From: Sandaracinaceae bacterium
GTDB taxonomy: Bacteria; Myxococcota_A; Polyangia; Polyangiales; JADJQN01
Length of the DNA: 13,348 nucleotides
Direction: 5' to 3'
Assembly: GCA_016712745.1 (NCBI GenBank)
Contig: JADJQN010000005.1
Span: 1 to 13,348, forward strand
Part shown: piece by piece, positions 1 to 9,479 of the stretch
How positions within the stretch are numbered: the first letter of the stretch is position 1
Layout of the letters: each line of letters begins with the position of its first letter
Position numbers and translations under genes: made by a program
Notes under the pieces: generated by a model
Database searches by the model: none
What the model saw: the letters and a program-made list of their open reading frames with translations, nothing else
What the model was told of the DNA's origin: nothing

Positions 1-802
1 CTTTCGGATCTCGGCAGCAAGATTCGAAGTCTGTGTGCCGGCAGGAGACTTCGGATGTCTTTTGGAAGCGACAGACTCTGACGTTTACTGCGGGGCAACG
101 GCATCCGCACGAGCACCGGGGAGACGGAGCCGCCGCTCGGCGTCGCCGAGTGTCGCTGCCTTCGACCGGCGCGTTCGGGCTCAGTGCGGGTGGCGGACAC
201 GCGTGCGCAGTCTTGGATGAGTTGGTTTCGGCATGCGCATCCGCTGCTGGGGCGACAACGGCGCGGGCAACTCGGCACCGGCTCGCTGGCCCGAACGAGC
301 TCTGCCTGCCAGTCCTCCTAATCGACGACGCAATATTTACGTGGCGGCGGGCGCGAGCACACCTGCGCATTGCGTGGGACGCGCGACCTGACTTCGGTCG
401 TGTGTTGGGGGCGAGGCAACCGAAGGCAACTCGGAAACACCACGCCAACTTCGAGTGCGTATCCCGTAGCCGTCCTTCACCTGCGGACACTCGCGTGGAC
501 GAGATCAAGGCCCCTGCGAGCGGCGGACAGCATTCGTGCCTTATCAGCGGCGGCGAAGTAGTGTGCTGGGGTCGCGGTTGAAGGACAGCTCGGTGACGGT
601 CGCTTGAATGCCATCGGCGCGCCGAGCGTTCGTGCCAGGCATTACCAACGCGCGCGCGCTTGCGCTTGTTTGATCGACACTCATGCGCGCAGCTCGACAC
701 GTCGGAGATCGTGTGCTGGGGTGACAACAGTTACGGACAGTTGGGCGATGGGACAAAATCTCGCATTCGCGACCTGAGCTCGTGCCGGTACTTTTGCCAT
801 GA
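1..802 (+). CDS. RCC1-repeat surface protein, C-terminal part (first of three tandem paralogues)
   Basis: This is the 3' part of a gene that begins before the window. About five RCC1-type blades can be read by changing frame. Examples are DFGCLLEATDSDVYC near 40-105, a CWGDNGAGQLGTGS reading near 240-280, VVCWGRGNRRQLGNTT near 390-440, GGQHSCLISGGEVVCWGRG near 520-580, and EIVCWGDNSYGQLGDGT near 705-755. The end reads PELVPVLLP followed by TGA at 800-802, which overlaps the ATG of the next gene. RCC1 blades build a beta-propeller. In bacteria with a Cys pair in each blade, as here, the protein is normally exported. The frame changes several times without loss of the repeat, which points to sequence error. 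The partner or ligand is unknown. Confidence 0.75.
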
Positions 803-3236
803 ACCATCGTTGATCAAGGTTTGTCTTTCCGCCTGGGTTGCGCTCGCGACTGTGTTTTTCCTGGCTGCATGTGGGGAACGACGGGAGCTCGCTCACGGTA
901 GTCGTCGCGACAGGATTGGTTCCTGGACCTGAGTTCACGTTCGTCGAGGTGAGCCTCGTTGAAGGTGGTGACATCTACGAAGGCGTGAACGTTCAACGCA
1001 TGAGCGAAGCACGTGCGATTTTTGGAACCGAGTTCGCGCGCGGAAAACGAGTCGCCACGTTTGAAGGATCACCCTGGGACATACGTGGCGATCGTCAGCC
1101 TGCTTCGAACAGATGGCTCAACGCTCATTCGCCGGCGGGTTCGCGTGATCCTCGCGTCCGACTTCGTCTTGGTCGTTCACCTCACCCGCGATTGCGTGGG
1201 TGTGACATGCCCGCAAGCGGGCGGATCCGCTGCGCTCACTGAATGTCTTGACGGGCAGTGCGTCGACGCTCGATGCAATCCACCCGACCCTACCTTCTGT
1301 CCGGACATCACATTCTGCCTCACCGATACCGAATGCCCCGCCACAGCGTCCTGCGCGACAGGGCGTTGCGTGGGTGGTGTTTGCGAAGAGGAGATGAACA
1401 CGGATGGATGCACGCTGAACGCTTACTGCGATCCGGATCCCGTGACAGGTGGCTGCATGCCTCTTGCGATGACGCCCGACGCCGGCGTCCTCGAAGATGG
1501 GGTCGTTCTCGATATGCAGATCTACGACGATGCGTCGTCAGATGCTTCACTCGTCCCTGACGCCGGACTAACGGTGATTTGCGGCACCGTATGCACATTG
1601 ACCGATGTGCCATGCGCGGTGGGTTACTGGCTTTGCGCGCCGGGTAGCGCTCCTGTGTGCACCGATCCGGTGCCGATCGCGAGACGGTGCATTGTGCGGC
1701 ACCGACCTCATCTGCAACCGAGGCCGCTGCATTGCATGCGAGGATGGCGCGAGCTGCGTGGCGGGGGTGCCGCGAAGGAACACTTCATTGCGCAGTTGCT
1801 CCGGTGTGCGAAGCAAGCGCGACATTCGCCGTGGCGGGCACTCCCTGCGTTGGAACAGGCGCATCCGTCTGCGACGCGGCGGGCGATTGTATTGCATGCG
1901 AGAACGGAATTACGGCCTGCATCGCAGGATGCGCACGGGGTCATCTAACCTCGTGAAAGCGGCGGCGTGTGCACCCGATGCAAAGCGCTTTCGTCCCGGC
2001 TGGAACAAGCTGCGGTGAAGATTCTGTATGCGAAACCGACGGCACATGCGCGCATTGCCTTGAGGGCGAGGATTGCTCGACCGCAGACGGCTGCGGCATC
2101 GGCCGCGTTTCGTGCAGCGCCGGCGTCGTCTGCTCGATGACGGTTGACTACGAGCCGGAGTCAACAACTTGTCCGGATGGCGCGTGCAATGGCGAAGGAA
2201 CGTGTTGCGGTCCAGCGAGCGTCGAGCAGTTCGATTTCTATTACGGCACCGGCTGTGGCGTGATGAGCGATACCAGCGTGCAATGCTGGAATCGTTGGGC
2301 TCCAGCGTTCGTGGTGCACGCACCGAGCATTTCCGACTTCGTGCAAGTGTCAACAGGTGACTCGTCGGGATGCGGCGTCCGCAGCGACGGCTCGGTCTAT
2401 TGTTTTGGCCTCAACTACTACGGTCAGCTCGGCGATGGCACGTTGAGCGACAACACGGACGGCGTCCAAACGCTCTTGCCGGGACCGGCAATTAGTCGCC
2501 GTGAGTGGCATCTCCGCATGCGCCGTTCTCCAATCCGGCGCTGTCTATTGCTGGGATACCTCTATTGGAAAGACGAGTTCGGCGATGGTTTGACGCCTAC
2601 ACCGATACGCTTGGACGGAGTGATCGACGCAGTGGAAGTCGATGTCTCCTACCAGCACGCGTGCGTGCGCACCGCGCTCGGCGATGTCTATTGCGTTGGC
2701 GCAAACACCTGGGGGTGAGGCGGGCTCCGATCCCTCCGTAGATGGCGACCCGCTCTACGATGCAACACAGGTCCTGAGCGTATCGCACGCGGTGGACCTC
2801 TCCATCACGGACGGCGTCTCCTGCGCAGTGCTCGGCGACGGCAGCGTTTCCTGTTGGGGATACCAAGTCGAGTCGGGCGCAGGATCCTACGTAGCTGTTC
2901 CTCAAAGCGCGCTTGGTTTCACCGATGCTGTGCAAGTCGCGACCGGTTCTAACGCGGTGTGTGTGCGCCGTGCACCGCCCGGCGGCGAGCTATGGTGTTG
3001 GGGTGACAGTCGCATGCTTGGCACAGGTGACGCCTCCGACGTTGCTGGGCCACGCGCGTGCCCGGACTCGGTCCAGTCGCATCTGTCGGCCTTGGCACGT
3101 CGGTCTACGCCTGCGCAACGCTCGCGGCGAGCAAGCAGCGCTCTTCTGTTGGGGCCTGAACGACGATGGGCAGCTTGGTTTCGGCAGCGGTTTTTCGCCG
3201 CATTATTCACCCGTCGCAGGGTGTGGTCCGCTATGA
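799..3236 (+). CDS. RCC1-repeat lipoprotein with Cys-rich modules (second paralogue)
   Basis: The gene is read through about ten frame changes. I chose ATG 799 because it overlaps the previous stop as ATGA. TTG 810 is an alternative start. A hydrophobic segment ends in the lipobox L-A-A-C, with the Cys codon at 870-872, which predicts an outer-membrane or surface lipoprotein. Next comes a beta-rich domain of about 110 residues (roughly 885-1205; LVPG, ARAIFG, GKRVATF, RRVRV, LTRDCVGVTCP). It is followed by a Cys-rich block (CLDGQCVDARCNPP), an Asp/Ala linker (1468-1570), more Cys modules of the type GTxCGxxxVCxxxGxCxxC (1570-2220), and seven RCC1 blades from about 2225. The last blade reads FCWGLNDDGQLGFGSG, and the stop TGA is at 3234-3236. 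The corrected length is about 810 residues. Function is unknown. A surface-exposed adhesin or binding role is inference only. Confidence 0.8.
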
Positions 3237-5804
3237 CTCTCAGCTTTCGTTTGCTTCTTGCGTTGCTGGTCTTTGCGATGGGCTGGAGCGCGAAGGGCGT
3301 GTTGACAGTCAGCGTGCAGACGAGCTTGGTGCCGGGACGCCAATCTGACTTGGTCGACGTTCCGATCGTCGATTCGAATCCAGTCACCGAAGGGGTTGCC
3401 ATCCTTCGTCACGGCGATGTGCGCGCCGTGTTTGAAGACGATTACTTGCATGGCAAACGTGTCGCGGAGTTCTCTGACATTGCCGCAGGCGAAACCGTCG
3501 TGCGTGTCCGCTTGATGCAACCCGATGGCTTGCGTCTCCTTGAGCGTCGCGTGCGAGTTACCATCGCCGAAGGCGGCGCGAGCTTCTCGCTCGTTGTGCG
3601 CATGTCACGCGATTGCTTGGACGTCACATGTCCGAACGCTTCCGGGGGATGCACTTAGCGAATGCCTCGCTGGCCAATGCGTCGATGAACGCTGCAATCC
3701 ACCATCGCGTGACTTTTGCCCGCCCGAGGTTTTCTGCAACGTCGAAACGGACTGTCCGACTCCGCCAAGTTGTGCCGTACGACGTTGTCTCGATGGCCTC
3801 TGCGAAGCTGAGCCTGTCGAAGGCGCATGCATGGCCGGCGAGTGGTGCGATCCGTCGAACGCCATCGGCTGTATTCCGGTTCTGATAACGATGCTGGCGT
3901 TCTCGATGGCGGCGCAGATGCGGCAATGGACGCGGACATCGCCGATGCGCGCACGGATGCGGAACTCGATGCGAATATCGACGAGGTCCAGTCTGCGGGA
4001 CAGTTTGCCAAGACGGCCTCAACGCGTGTCACTTCGGTTATTGGGATTGTTCGAGTGGGACGCCTACGTGCAGTGCGATTCTTCCGCGTTGGGCAGGAAG
4101 CGCGTGCGGAACGGATAGCGTATGCGACGGACACGGTGCCTGCGTCGCGTGTGAAAGCGGGGCCGCGTGTTTGGTCGACGGCTGCATCCCCGGCACGGTT
4201 GCGTGCGGCAGCGGTGCGGCGGGTTGCGTCGCCTCGTCGCCTGCCTTGACCCTGGCACCGAGTGCGCCGCAATTCCCGTGTGTACGAGCACAGGCGCGTG
4301 CGTGTTCGCGCCGGATCACGGCGACGCATGCGATGAAAACTGTGCGCACGGTAACTACGACTACGCGACCGGCGTTCGCGTATGCGTGGCAGACGGTACA
4401 AGCACGGAACCTGGCACAAGCTGTGGAGAGAATCGCGTGTGCGACACGGCGGGCAGCTGCAGCGAGTGCGCGGCGTTTACCTCATGCATCACCGATTGCT
4501 GGTACGGAATCATCAACTGCGGAAGCGGAGTTGCGGTTTGTGAGCAACGTTCCCCGACGCCACCGGGTGCAGCATGCGCGGGCGGCATCTGCGATGGATC
4601 GGGTACATGCTTGGCTTGCGTGCCCGGGAAGCGTGCGACGTTTCAAATCCGTGCCAGCGCAGTCAGATGGAATGCACCAGCAGCCCGCGCTGTGCCCCGC
4701 TGCCTTTGAGCCCATAGGCATCGCGTGCGACTCGGGATTTGCAATGGTCAAGGTTCGTGCGTGGAGCCTCTCGTGGCGCGCTCGATGCGTATGGGGAACG
4801 CAGCACGCGTGCGCGATCATGACGGATCGCACGATGCAATGCTGGGGAAGCAACGCTCAGGATAAGCGCGGACTCGGCACGACTACGCCGCCCTTCGCCG
4901 CACCCTATTTCAAATCGGTCGTACCCGGCATGACGGATATCGACGAAATCGCACTCGACGATCAGCGCACGTGCGCGCATTCGCTCGCCGATGACGTGTG
5001 GTGTTGGGGCATCAACAGTTACGGACAACTCGGCGATGGCACAACAACACGACGGACATCGCCAACGCACGTTACACTTCCTTCGCCGGCAATCGATATC
5101 GCCGTTTCGTATCGCAACACGTGCGCCGTGCTCCGATCACAACGCCTACTGTTGGGGCTACGGCGCAAGCGGCGCGCTGGGCAATGGCCTGGCTACCAAC
5201 GCCACCACGCCTTCGCACGTAACTGGCGTGACTGACGCGGCGAGCATCGAGCTTGGCTGGGCGAGCATGTGCATTTTGCGCAACAACGGACACGTCGCAT
5301 GTTCCGGCACCGGTGGCGGCGGCGACGGAACCGCCCGCGCCTTGGTCGTAGCAGACGTGCCTGGTATCGATGAGGTGATGACTCTCGCTCCCACTCCAGA
5401 AGGTTATTGTGCGGTGCGCACGGGTGGACGCGTAAGCTGCTGGTCTTCCACGATCGATCCCGATCTAACGCTTCCATTCACGGATTCTATGAAGATCGCG
5501 ATTTACGCGGACGGCCCCTACAACGTGCGTTGCATCCTGCGTGCGAACGGCCAAGTGTGGTGTGATGGCCCCTAACGCTCTCGGCGAACTCGGTCGAGGC
5601 TATGGCGTAGCCGATCCGCCGTCTACGTGGGGTGCTGTGTCTTATATCGAGACCGCCACGGATGTGATTCCGTATTCGTGTGCTGGCGTCGTGGGCGGAT
5701 TCTGGGAATGCTGGGGCAATCGTAACTATTACTACGGCATCTATGGCACCGGAACGTACATGGACTCTTTCTACTATCCGACACTCGCCGTGGCGACTCC
5801 GTAA
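3233..5804 (+). CDS. RCC1-repeat exported protein with Cys-rich modules (third paralogue)
   Basis: ATG 3233 overlaps the preceding TGA, which suggests translational coupling. The N-terminus (MTLSFRLLLALLVFAMGWSAKG) is a signal sequence. It shows Trp where a lipobox Cys could stand (TGG against TGC/TGT), so it is either a cleaved signal peptide or a base error. The conserved N-terminal domain runs without a break from about 3300 to 3630 (LVPG, GKRVAEF, ERRVRV, MSRDCLDVTCP) and aligns with that of the previous gene. Then come CLAGQCVDERCNPP, a very regular Asp/Ala linker (VLDGGADAAMDADIADA, 3885-3990), a long run of Cys modules (about 4000-4750), and seven RCC1 blades. Blade examples are CWGINSYGQLGDGTT near 5000-5045 and ECWGNRNYYYGIYGTG near 5705-5755. 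The end is VATP followed by TAA at 5802-5804. The corrected length is about 855 residues. Several frame changes are present. Confidence 0.8.
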
Positions 5805-6320
5805 CCATCTCCACCGACCAGGAGTGTAGGGATGGTGGAGCAGCGAATGCTTCACGAGAGGACGCCCTCGTTTCTGAAGCGTCATGTGAATATACATCCG
5901 GCATTGCGATCAACACGTCTCCTGGACTGACCCCGAACGGGACAATCCCCCTCAGATCGGCCCAGTTTTGAGCGAAGTCTTCCGATGCGCGAGGCTCACG
6001 CAACGGGCAAAGCCGCGAGGCGCGTCGACGCCTTGGCGTGTGAGAAGGAAAATCGACGATCGAAGCAATTGTCGCCTAGTAGACATCCGACATGCGGCTG
6101 CTGAAACAGCACTCGCAACAAGCGCACCAAGGAAGGCGCGCACCTCGTTGATCTTTGTGGGCTCGCGCGCCAGGGACGTTGCAGCAGGACGCCCCAACCG
6201 AGTTACGCCCGCCAACACGGGTTGCGTAACGTGTGTTACGCCCGCCAACACGGGTTGCGCAACGTGCATTATCGGATGCATTGGCGATCAGATCGCGTGC
6301 GCGACTGGGTCGTATCTGAG
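5805..6320. other. Intergenic stretch without a convincing gene
   Basis: I find no reading frame here with family-like sequence on either strand. Just after the third RCC1 gene there is a 7-bp inverted repeat, CTCCACC at 5809-5815 with GGTGGAG at 5834-5840, with an 18-nt loop and no T run. It could be a weak transcript end but is not a good intrinsic terminator. The right part holds a 33-bp tandem duplication (listed separately). Open frames that cross the duplication only translate it into a repeated peptide. Confidence 0.5.
6202..6267. repeat. 33-bp tandem duplication, two copies, each with an internal hairpin
   Basis: Copies at 6202-6234 and 6235-6267 match except for two T/C differences. 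Each contains a nested inverted repeat: GTTACG pairs with CGTAAC in the first copy, or CGCAAC (one G-T pair) in the second. Inside it CCCG pairs with CGGG around the loop CCAACA. There is no spacer between the units, so this is not a CRISPR-type array. It lies 53 bp before the first copy of the 150-bp dispersed repeat. Confidence 0.85.
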
Positions 6321-6327
6321 GAGGCTA

Positions 6328-6351
6328 GGCGCTTCAAACGCCCTTTTTTTT
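6328..6351 (+). terminator. Possible intrinsic terminator within the 150-bp repeat, copy 1
   Basis: GGCG (6328-6331) pairs with CGCC (6339-6342) around a 7-nt loop. After one C, eight consecutive T follow. The T run is good but the stem is short, so termination would be weak to moderate. It reads on the + strand and would shield the downstream lipoprotein gene from upstream transcription. Confidence 0.4.
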
Positions 6352-6378
6352 ACCCGTGTTCGAGATGGCCGAAAGGCG

Positions 6379-6407
6379 AGTTTACATATCCGCCCTTTAT
6401 GCGAAGC
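6379..6407 (-). other. XerC/XerD (dif-like) recombination site candidate, copy 1
   Basis: Read on the - strand, one arm is GCTTCGCATAA, then a 7-nt GC-rich centre, then the arm ATATGTAAACT. Against the E. coli dif arms known to me (GGTGCGCATAA and TTATGTTAAAT) the matches are 9 of 11 and 8 of 11. The conserved GCATAA and TATGT cores are both present in the correct inverted layout. Chromosomal dif normally has a 6-nt centre. A 7-nt centre is unusual, and with 6 nt the second arm fits poorly. The call is therefore a hypothesis. Confidence 0.4.
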
Positions 6408-6470
6408 GGATTTCCACGTGATGTCGTCCTGTTAGCTTGAGTTCGGACGTGCGGTGGGCTTGTTCCGATG

Positions 6471-6688
6471 ACTCTTTCGGAAGTCCGACGCTTGTGGATT
6501 CGCGTAAGGCCTCCTGCACAAATGACGGTTGTGGTCGTTGAGCGACGAAACCGGACGTTCAACGTTGGCGCGCCGTGCGCTGTCGGCGTAACAAGACGAC
6601 ACGGTTTGCAAGCGACCGATCTGCGTTGCTTCGAGCATGCAATGTTCTAGTCTCACGCTGTGCAACGTCGCATGCCAAGGAGCGATAC
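6471..6688. promoter_or_regulatory. Upstream region of the beta-helix lipoprotein gene
   Basis: No gene is seen in these 218 bp, which must hold the promoter of the downstream gene if it has its own. An inverted repeat CGTTGA (6536-6541) and TCAACG (6559-6564) with centres about 23 bp apart is a possible operator. I cannot name a promoter with confidence. Confidence 0.25.
6677..6682 (+). promoter_or_regulatory. Ribosome binding site that decides the GTG start at 6689
   Basis: AAGGAG lies 6 nt before GTG 6689. It is the only strong Shine-Dalgarno match near the signal sequence. It places the start after the first ATG of the open frame (6575) and exactly before a lysine-rich signal peptide. 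Confidence 0.75.
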
Positions 6689-9128
6689 GTGTCGAAATTG
6701 AAGTCTCCCACCAAACCGTGGGTCGTCGTGTTCATGCTCGTGAACGTTGTTGGTTGCAGCGGAGAGCTGAGCGGCAACGCGAACAACAACGTCGACGCGG
6801 GCGTAGCTTTCGACACAGGCGTGGCTTTCGATGCGGGCCTCGATTTCGATTCAGGAGATCCGCACCTCGATGCTGGAGCTGACGCACCGATGGTCGATGC
6901 TGCACATCTACGACCTACCAACGAACCACCCACCGCACGTGGCGAAACATTCTATACGGCGCCTGGAGTCTCTGTTGAGCTCACCGCACTGACCGCCAAC
7001 GACGTCGATCCCGATGGTGATGCGCTGACACTGACGGTTACGATGGCGCCGACGCACGGCACGCTCGTCCGAAACGCGAACGACAACTACACGTACACGC
7101 CCGCTACTGACTTTGTCGGTGAGGATTGGTTCGAGTACTCCGTCTCGGATGATCACGGCGCCGCGGATGCGACGGACGTGCACGTCTACACCGCAAGGCA
7201 TACCTATTACGTTTCACCGAGTGGCAACGACAGCAACGCCGGCACCGCTCCGACAGCGGCGTGGCGAACAGTGGATAAGGTTGTCGGCGGTTTTTGCTCA
7301 GACGTATTCGTGGGCGGGGACGTCATACTGCTCGAGCGCGGTGCTACGTTCTCGGAGACGTTGTCGGTGTGTGGTCGCCGTGGCGATCCTGGTTTGCCCA
7401 TTGTTGTCGGCGCGTACGGAGTCGGCGCGCAACCGGCCATAACAGGCAGTACGACGGTCAGCGGCTGGACTCGACACTCAGGCGACATTTGGAAAGCCAC
7501 CGTCAGCGAGTCGACGAAGGGCCTCTATTTCAATGGGCTTCGCCAGAACCCCGCGCGATCGCCCAACGTTGGATGGTTCAAGAACGCTGCGGGATCATCC
7601 AGCGCTTCGTCCACGCTCGTGACACCCGATCTAACAGGTCCCACAAATGCATATGTCGGTGCGACCGTACGAATCCGTACGCGCAACTGGTCGTACGAAA
7701 CCGCACACGTCACGAGCTCGTCTTCGGGCCAGCTCTCTCTCGACGTTGCACTGAGTGACGTGAGCACGGGCGATTGGGGATACTTCGTCGACAATCAACT
7801 TCATCCTCGATGCGCCCGGCGAGTGGTACTACGACGAAGCGTCGCATACTTTGTATTTCGAGGCGCCTCATAGCGCCGATCCAAACACAGGCGTAGCGGA
7901 AGCCGTCGTTCGCGAATCAGCGCTCGAGGTTTTCACTGCCGATGGGACCGACGCATCCCTTGTGTTCGATGACATCGCGATCAAGTACGCATCCACACAT
8001 GCCGTAATCATTGCGAACAACAACCGCAATGTCGTGCTGCGCCGCGTGACCGTGTCGGATAGTCAACAGGGCATCGCCGTTGTAGCGGACGACGTCGACG
8101 TTGTTGAATCGGAAATTACGCGGACCCTGGGAACGGGCATCGTCTTTGGCCTCAATCGCGATCGATTGCTCCGCAGTCGCGTGACCGACATTGCAGTGGA
8201 GCCTGGCTACGGCGAGTCGGTTTGGGGCTATATGGGAATCCGTGCCTATGGAGACGGTGCGGTCGTACAACACTGCGTCATCGACAACATCGGCTATATC
8301 GGCTTGGTTCTCGACGGCGCCAACAGCTTGGCTGAGGAGAACTTCGTCTCCACGCGCTCGCCGTTTTGAACGACGGAGGCGGAATTTTCCTTCGATCATT
8401 GTGATGGGCTTGCCATTCGAAGGAACGTCGTCGTCGATGCGATCGGTTCGTACTTGGACACCGTCAGCGAGACTGCGGGTCCTTACGTCAGCCCATACGA
8501 CAACCTCACACTTGGTATCGCGTTCGGAAATACGAGCATCAAAAACACAGTGGTCGAAGGCAATGTTGTCGCCCACAATCGCGGCGGCATCGCCGCTGAT
8601 CACACGACGAATTCACTGGGCAATGTGGTTCGCGACAACCTGATCTTCGACAACGTGCACTTTCAGCTTGCCGTCACAGACCAAGGGCGTGCCGAGTGCA
8701 CGCCTGTGTTCGACGACATTTACACAGGCAACACGCTTGTGCCCGGTTCACGCGCGGACATTCTCTTTTTCCAACAAGACGTTCGCTGTCCAACGCTTGT
8801 CGATTGGGGAACGATCGACAACAACATGTACGCGACGCTCTACGGCGACAATATTCTTCACCGACAGCATTTCACCTACGCTGAGCTGAACGGCGACTAC
8901 ACACTTGCGCAATGGCAGGCGGAGAGCGGCAAAGACTCAAGCTCGCGCGAGCCGCCGGCTTCGCTCACATTGCCGGACGATATCGCGGCCACGCTCTATT
9001 ACAACGCGGCGCGCGGCCGCCGGATCATCATGCTCGATGGAACGTGGCGCACGCTCGACGGAGATTCCGTTAGCGGCTTGCTGAATATCGAGCCTTACAG
9101 TGGTGTTGTACTGGTACCGACGCTGTAG
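6689..9128 (+). CDS. Lipoprotein with Ig/cadherin-like domain and parallel beta-helix (pectate-lyase-like fold)
   Basis: The GTG start at 6689 is supported by AAGGAG. The signal peptide (MSKLKSPTKPWVVVFMLVNVVGC) ends in a V-V-G-C lipobox. Next comes an Asp/Gly-rich linker (VDAGVAFDTGVAFDAGLDF), then a bacterial Ig/cadherin-like domain (NDVDPDGDALTLT, then YTYTPATDFVGEDWFEYSV). A beta-helix module starts with YYVSPSGNDSNAGT, the usual entry of the DUF1565/pectate-lyase-like superfamily. Rung-like repeats follow up to about 8660 (VRRVTVSD-type, NTVVEGNVVAHNRGGIA, NVVRDNLIFDN). The C-terminal part contains DGTWRTLDGD, and the stop is at 9126-9128. Three frame changes are visible (about 7800, 8355 and 8392). 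The corrected length is about 813 residues. A role in binding or cutting extracellular polysaccharide is plausible from the fold, but I cannot identify catalytic residues. Confidence 0.8.
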
Positions 9129-9172
9129 AGCAGTTCTACATTGAGCTGAAACGGGTCTGAACGTGGATGTCC

Positions 9173-9421
9173 TTACAGGCGTGGCGCCCGTACGACGTCC
9201 GCGTGACCATTGGTGTCACCGGGAATAAGATTTGTCGCCCACGTAAGAAAGCTAACCCACTGTCCATCGCCCGAGATAACAGGCGCCGAGTTTGAACCGT
9301 TGGCTTCTTCTCCTGTTGCACTCAAGCTCTGACGCCGTGTTGTATGGGCAACGCGATCGCGGACAAAGATGTCTGTCTGTCCGTTGGTATCGCCAGAGAC
9401 GAGATTGCTCGCCATGGACAT
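9173..9421 (-). pseudogene. Fragment of a PD40/TolB-like beta-propeller gene
   Basis: The 82 codons hold two copies of a propeller signature: SNLVSGDTNGQTDIFVRDR and, about 40 residues later, TNLIPGDTNGHADV, with ISGDGQWVSF between them. This A-T-N-L-v-p-G-D-T-N-G-x-x-D-v-F-V-R-D-R repeat is typical of secreted PD40/WD40-like propellers with many blades. Only about one and a half blades remain. The 5' side stops exactly where the 150-bp repeat begins (9422). On the 3' side the frame is lost within 'HADV'. It is a remnant, not a functional gene. Confidence 0.65.
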
Positions 9422-9428
9422 GAGGCTA

Positions 9429-9452
9429 GGCGCTTCAAACGCCCTTTTTTTT
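9429..9452 (+). terminator. Possible intrinsic terminator within the 150-bp repeat, copy 2
   Basis: It is identical to that in copy 1: GGCG and CGCC around a 7-nt loop, one C, then eight T. It lies upstream of the IS on the same strand as the transposase. Confidence 0.4.
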
Positions 9453-9479
9453 ACCCGTGTTCGAGATGGCCGAAAGGCG

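Larger units (their letters stand above)
6321..6470 (+). repeat. 150-bp dispersed repeat, copy 1 (uninterrupted)
   Basis: This copy is identical to 9422-9513 joined to 11087-11144 except at one base (C at 6448, G at 11122). It starts GAGGCTAGGCG and ends TTCCGATG. The flanking sequence is unrelated to that of copy 2 on both sides, so the unit boundaries are sharp. No terminal inverted repeat and no coding frame is evident. Internally it holds a short GC hairpin followed by eight T, a GCC-GAAA-GGC hairpin (GNRA tetraloop), a 6-bp ATCCGC/GCGGAT hairpin, and the dif-like sequence described separately. It may be a small non-autonomous mobile unit or the boundary of a larger cassette. Confidence 0.85.

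Noticed and set aside
3655..4419. Long minus-strand open frame (254 codons) opposite the third RCC1 gene
   Set aside because: It is Arg-rich with no family-like motif and lies opposite Cys-rich and Asp/Ala-linker coding sequence. It is a GC-bias shadow.
5623..6003. Minus-strand open frame reaching into the end of the third RCC1 gene
   Set aside because: It overlaps a supported RCC1 blade on the + strand and has no motif I can place.
6202..6267. CRISPR array
   Set aside because: There are only two units, directly adjacent and without spacers, and no cas gene in the window.
5968..6435. Open frame containing a C-V-T-P-A-N-T-G-type repeated peptide
   Set aside because: The repeated peptide is only the translation of the 33-bp tandem duplication. 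The frame also runs into the 150-bp repeat and has no recognisable domain.
6413..6470. Integron attC site in the right part of the 150-bp repeat (GTTAGC near 6431)
   Set aside because: The core does not fit G-T-T-R-R-R-Y, and no matching inverse core is found at the other side.
7917..8603. Minus-strand open frame (228 codons) opposite the beta-helix gene
   Set aside because: The + strand has clear beta-helix rungs here. The antisense frame is a by-product of its codon use.
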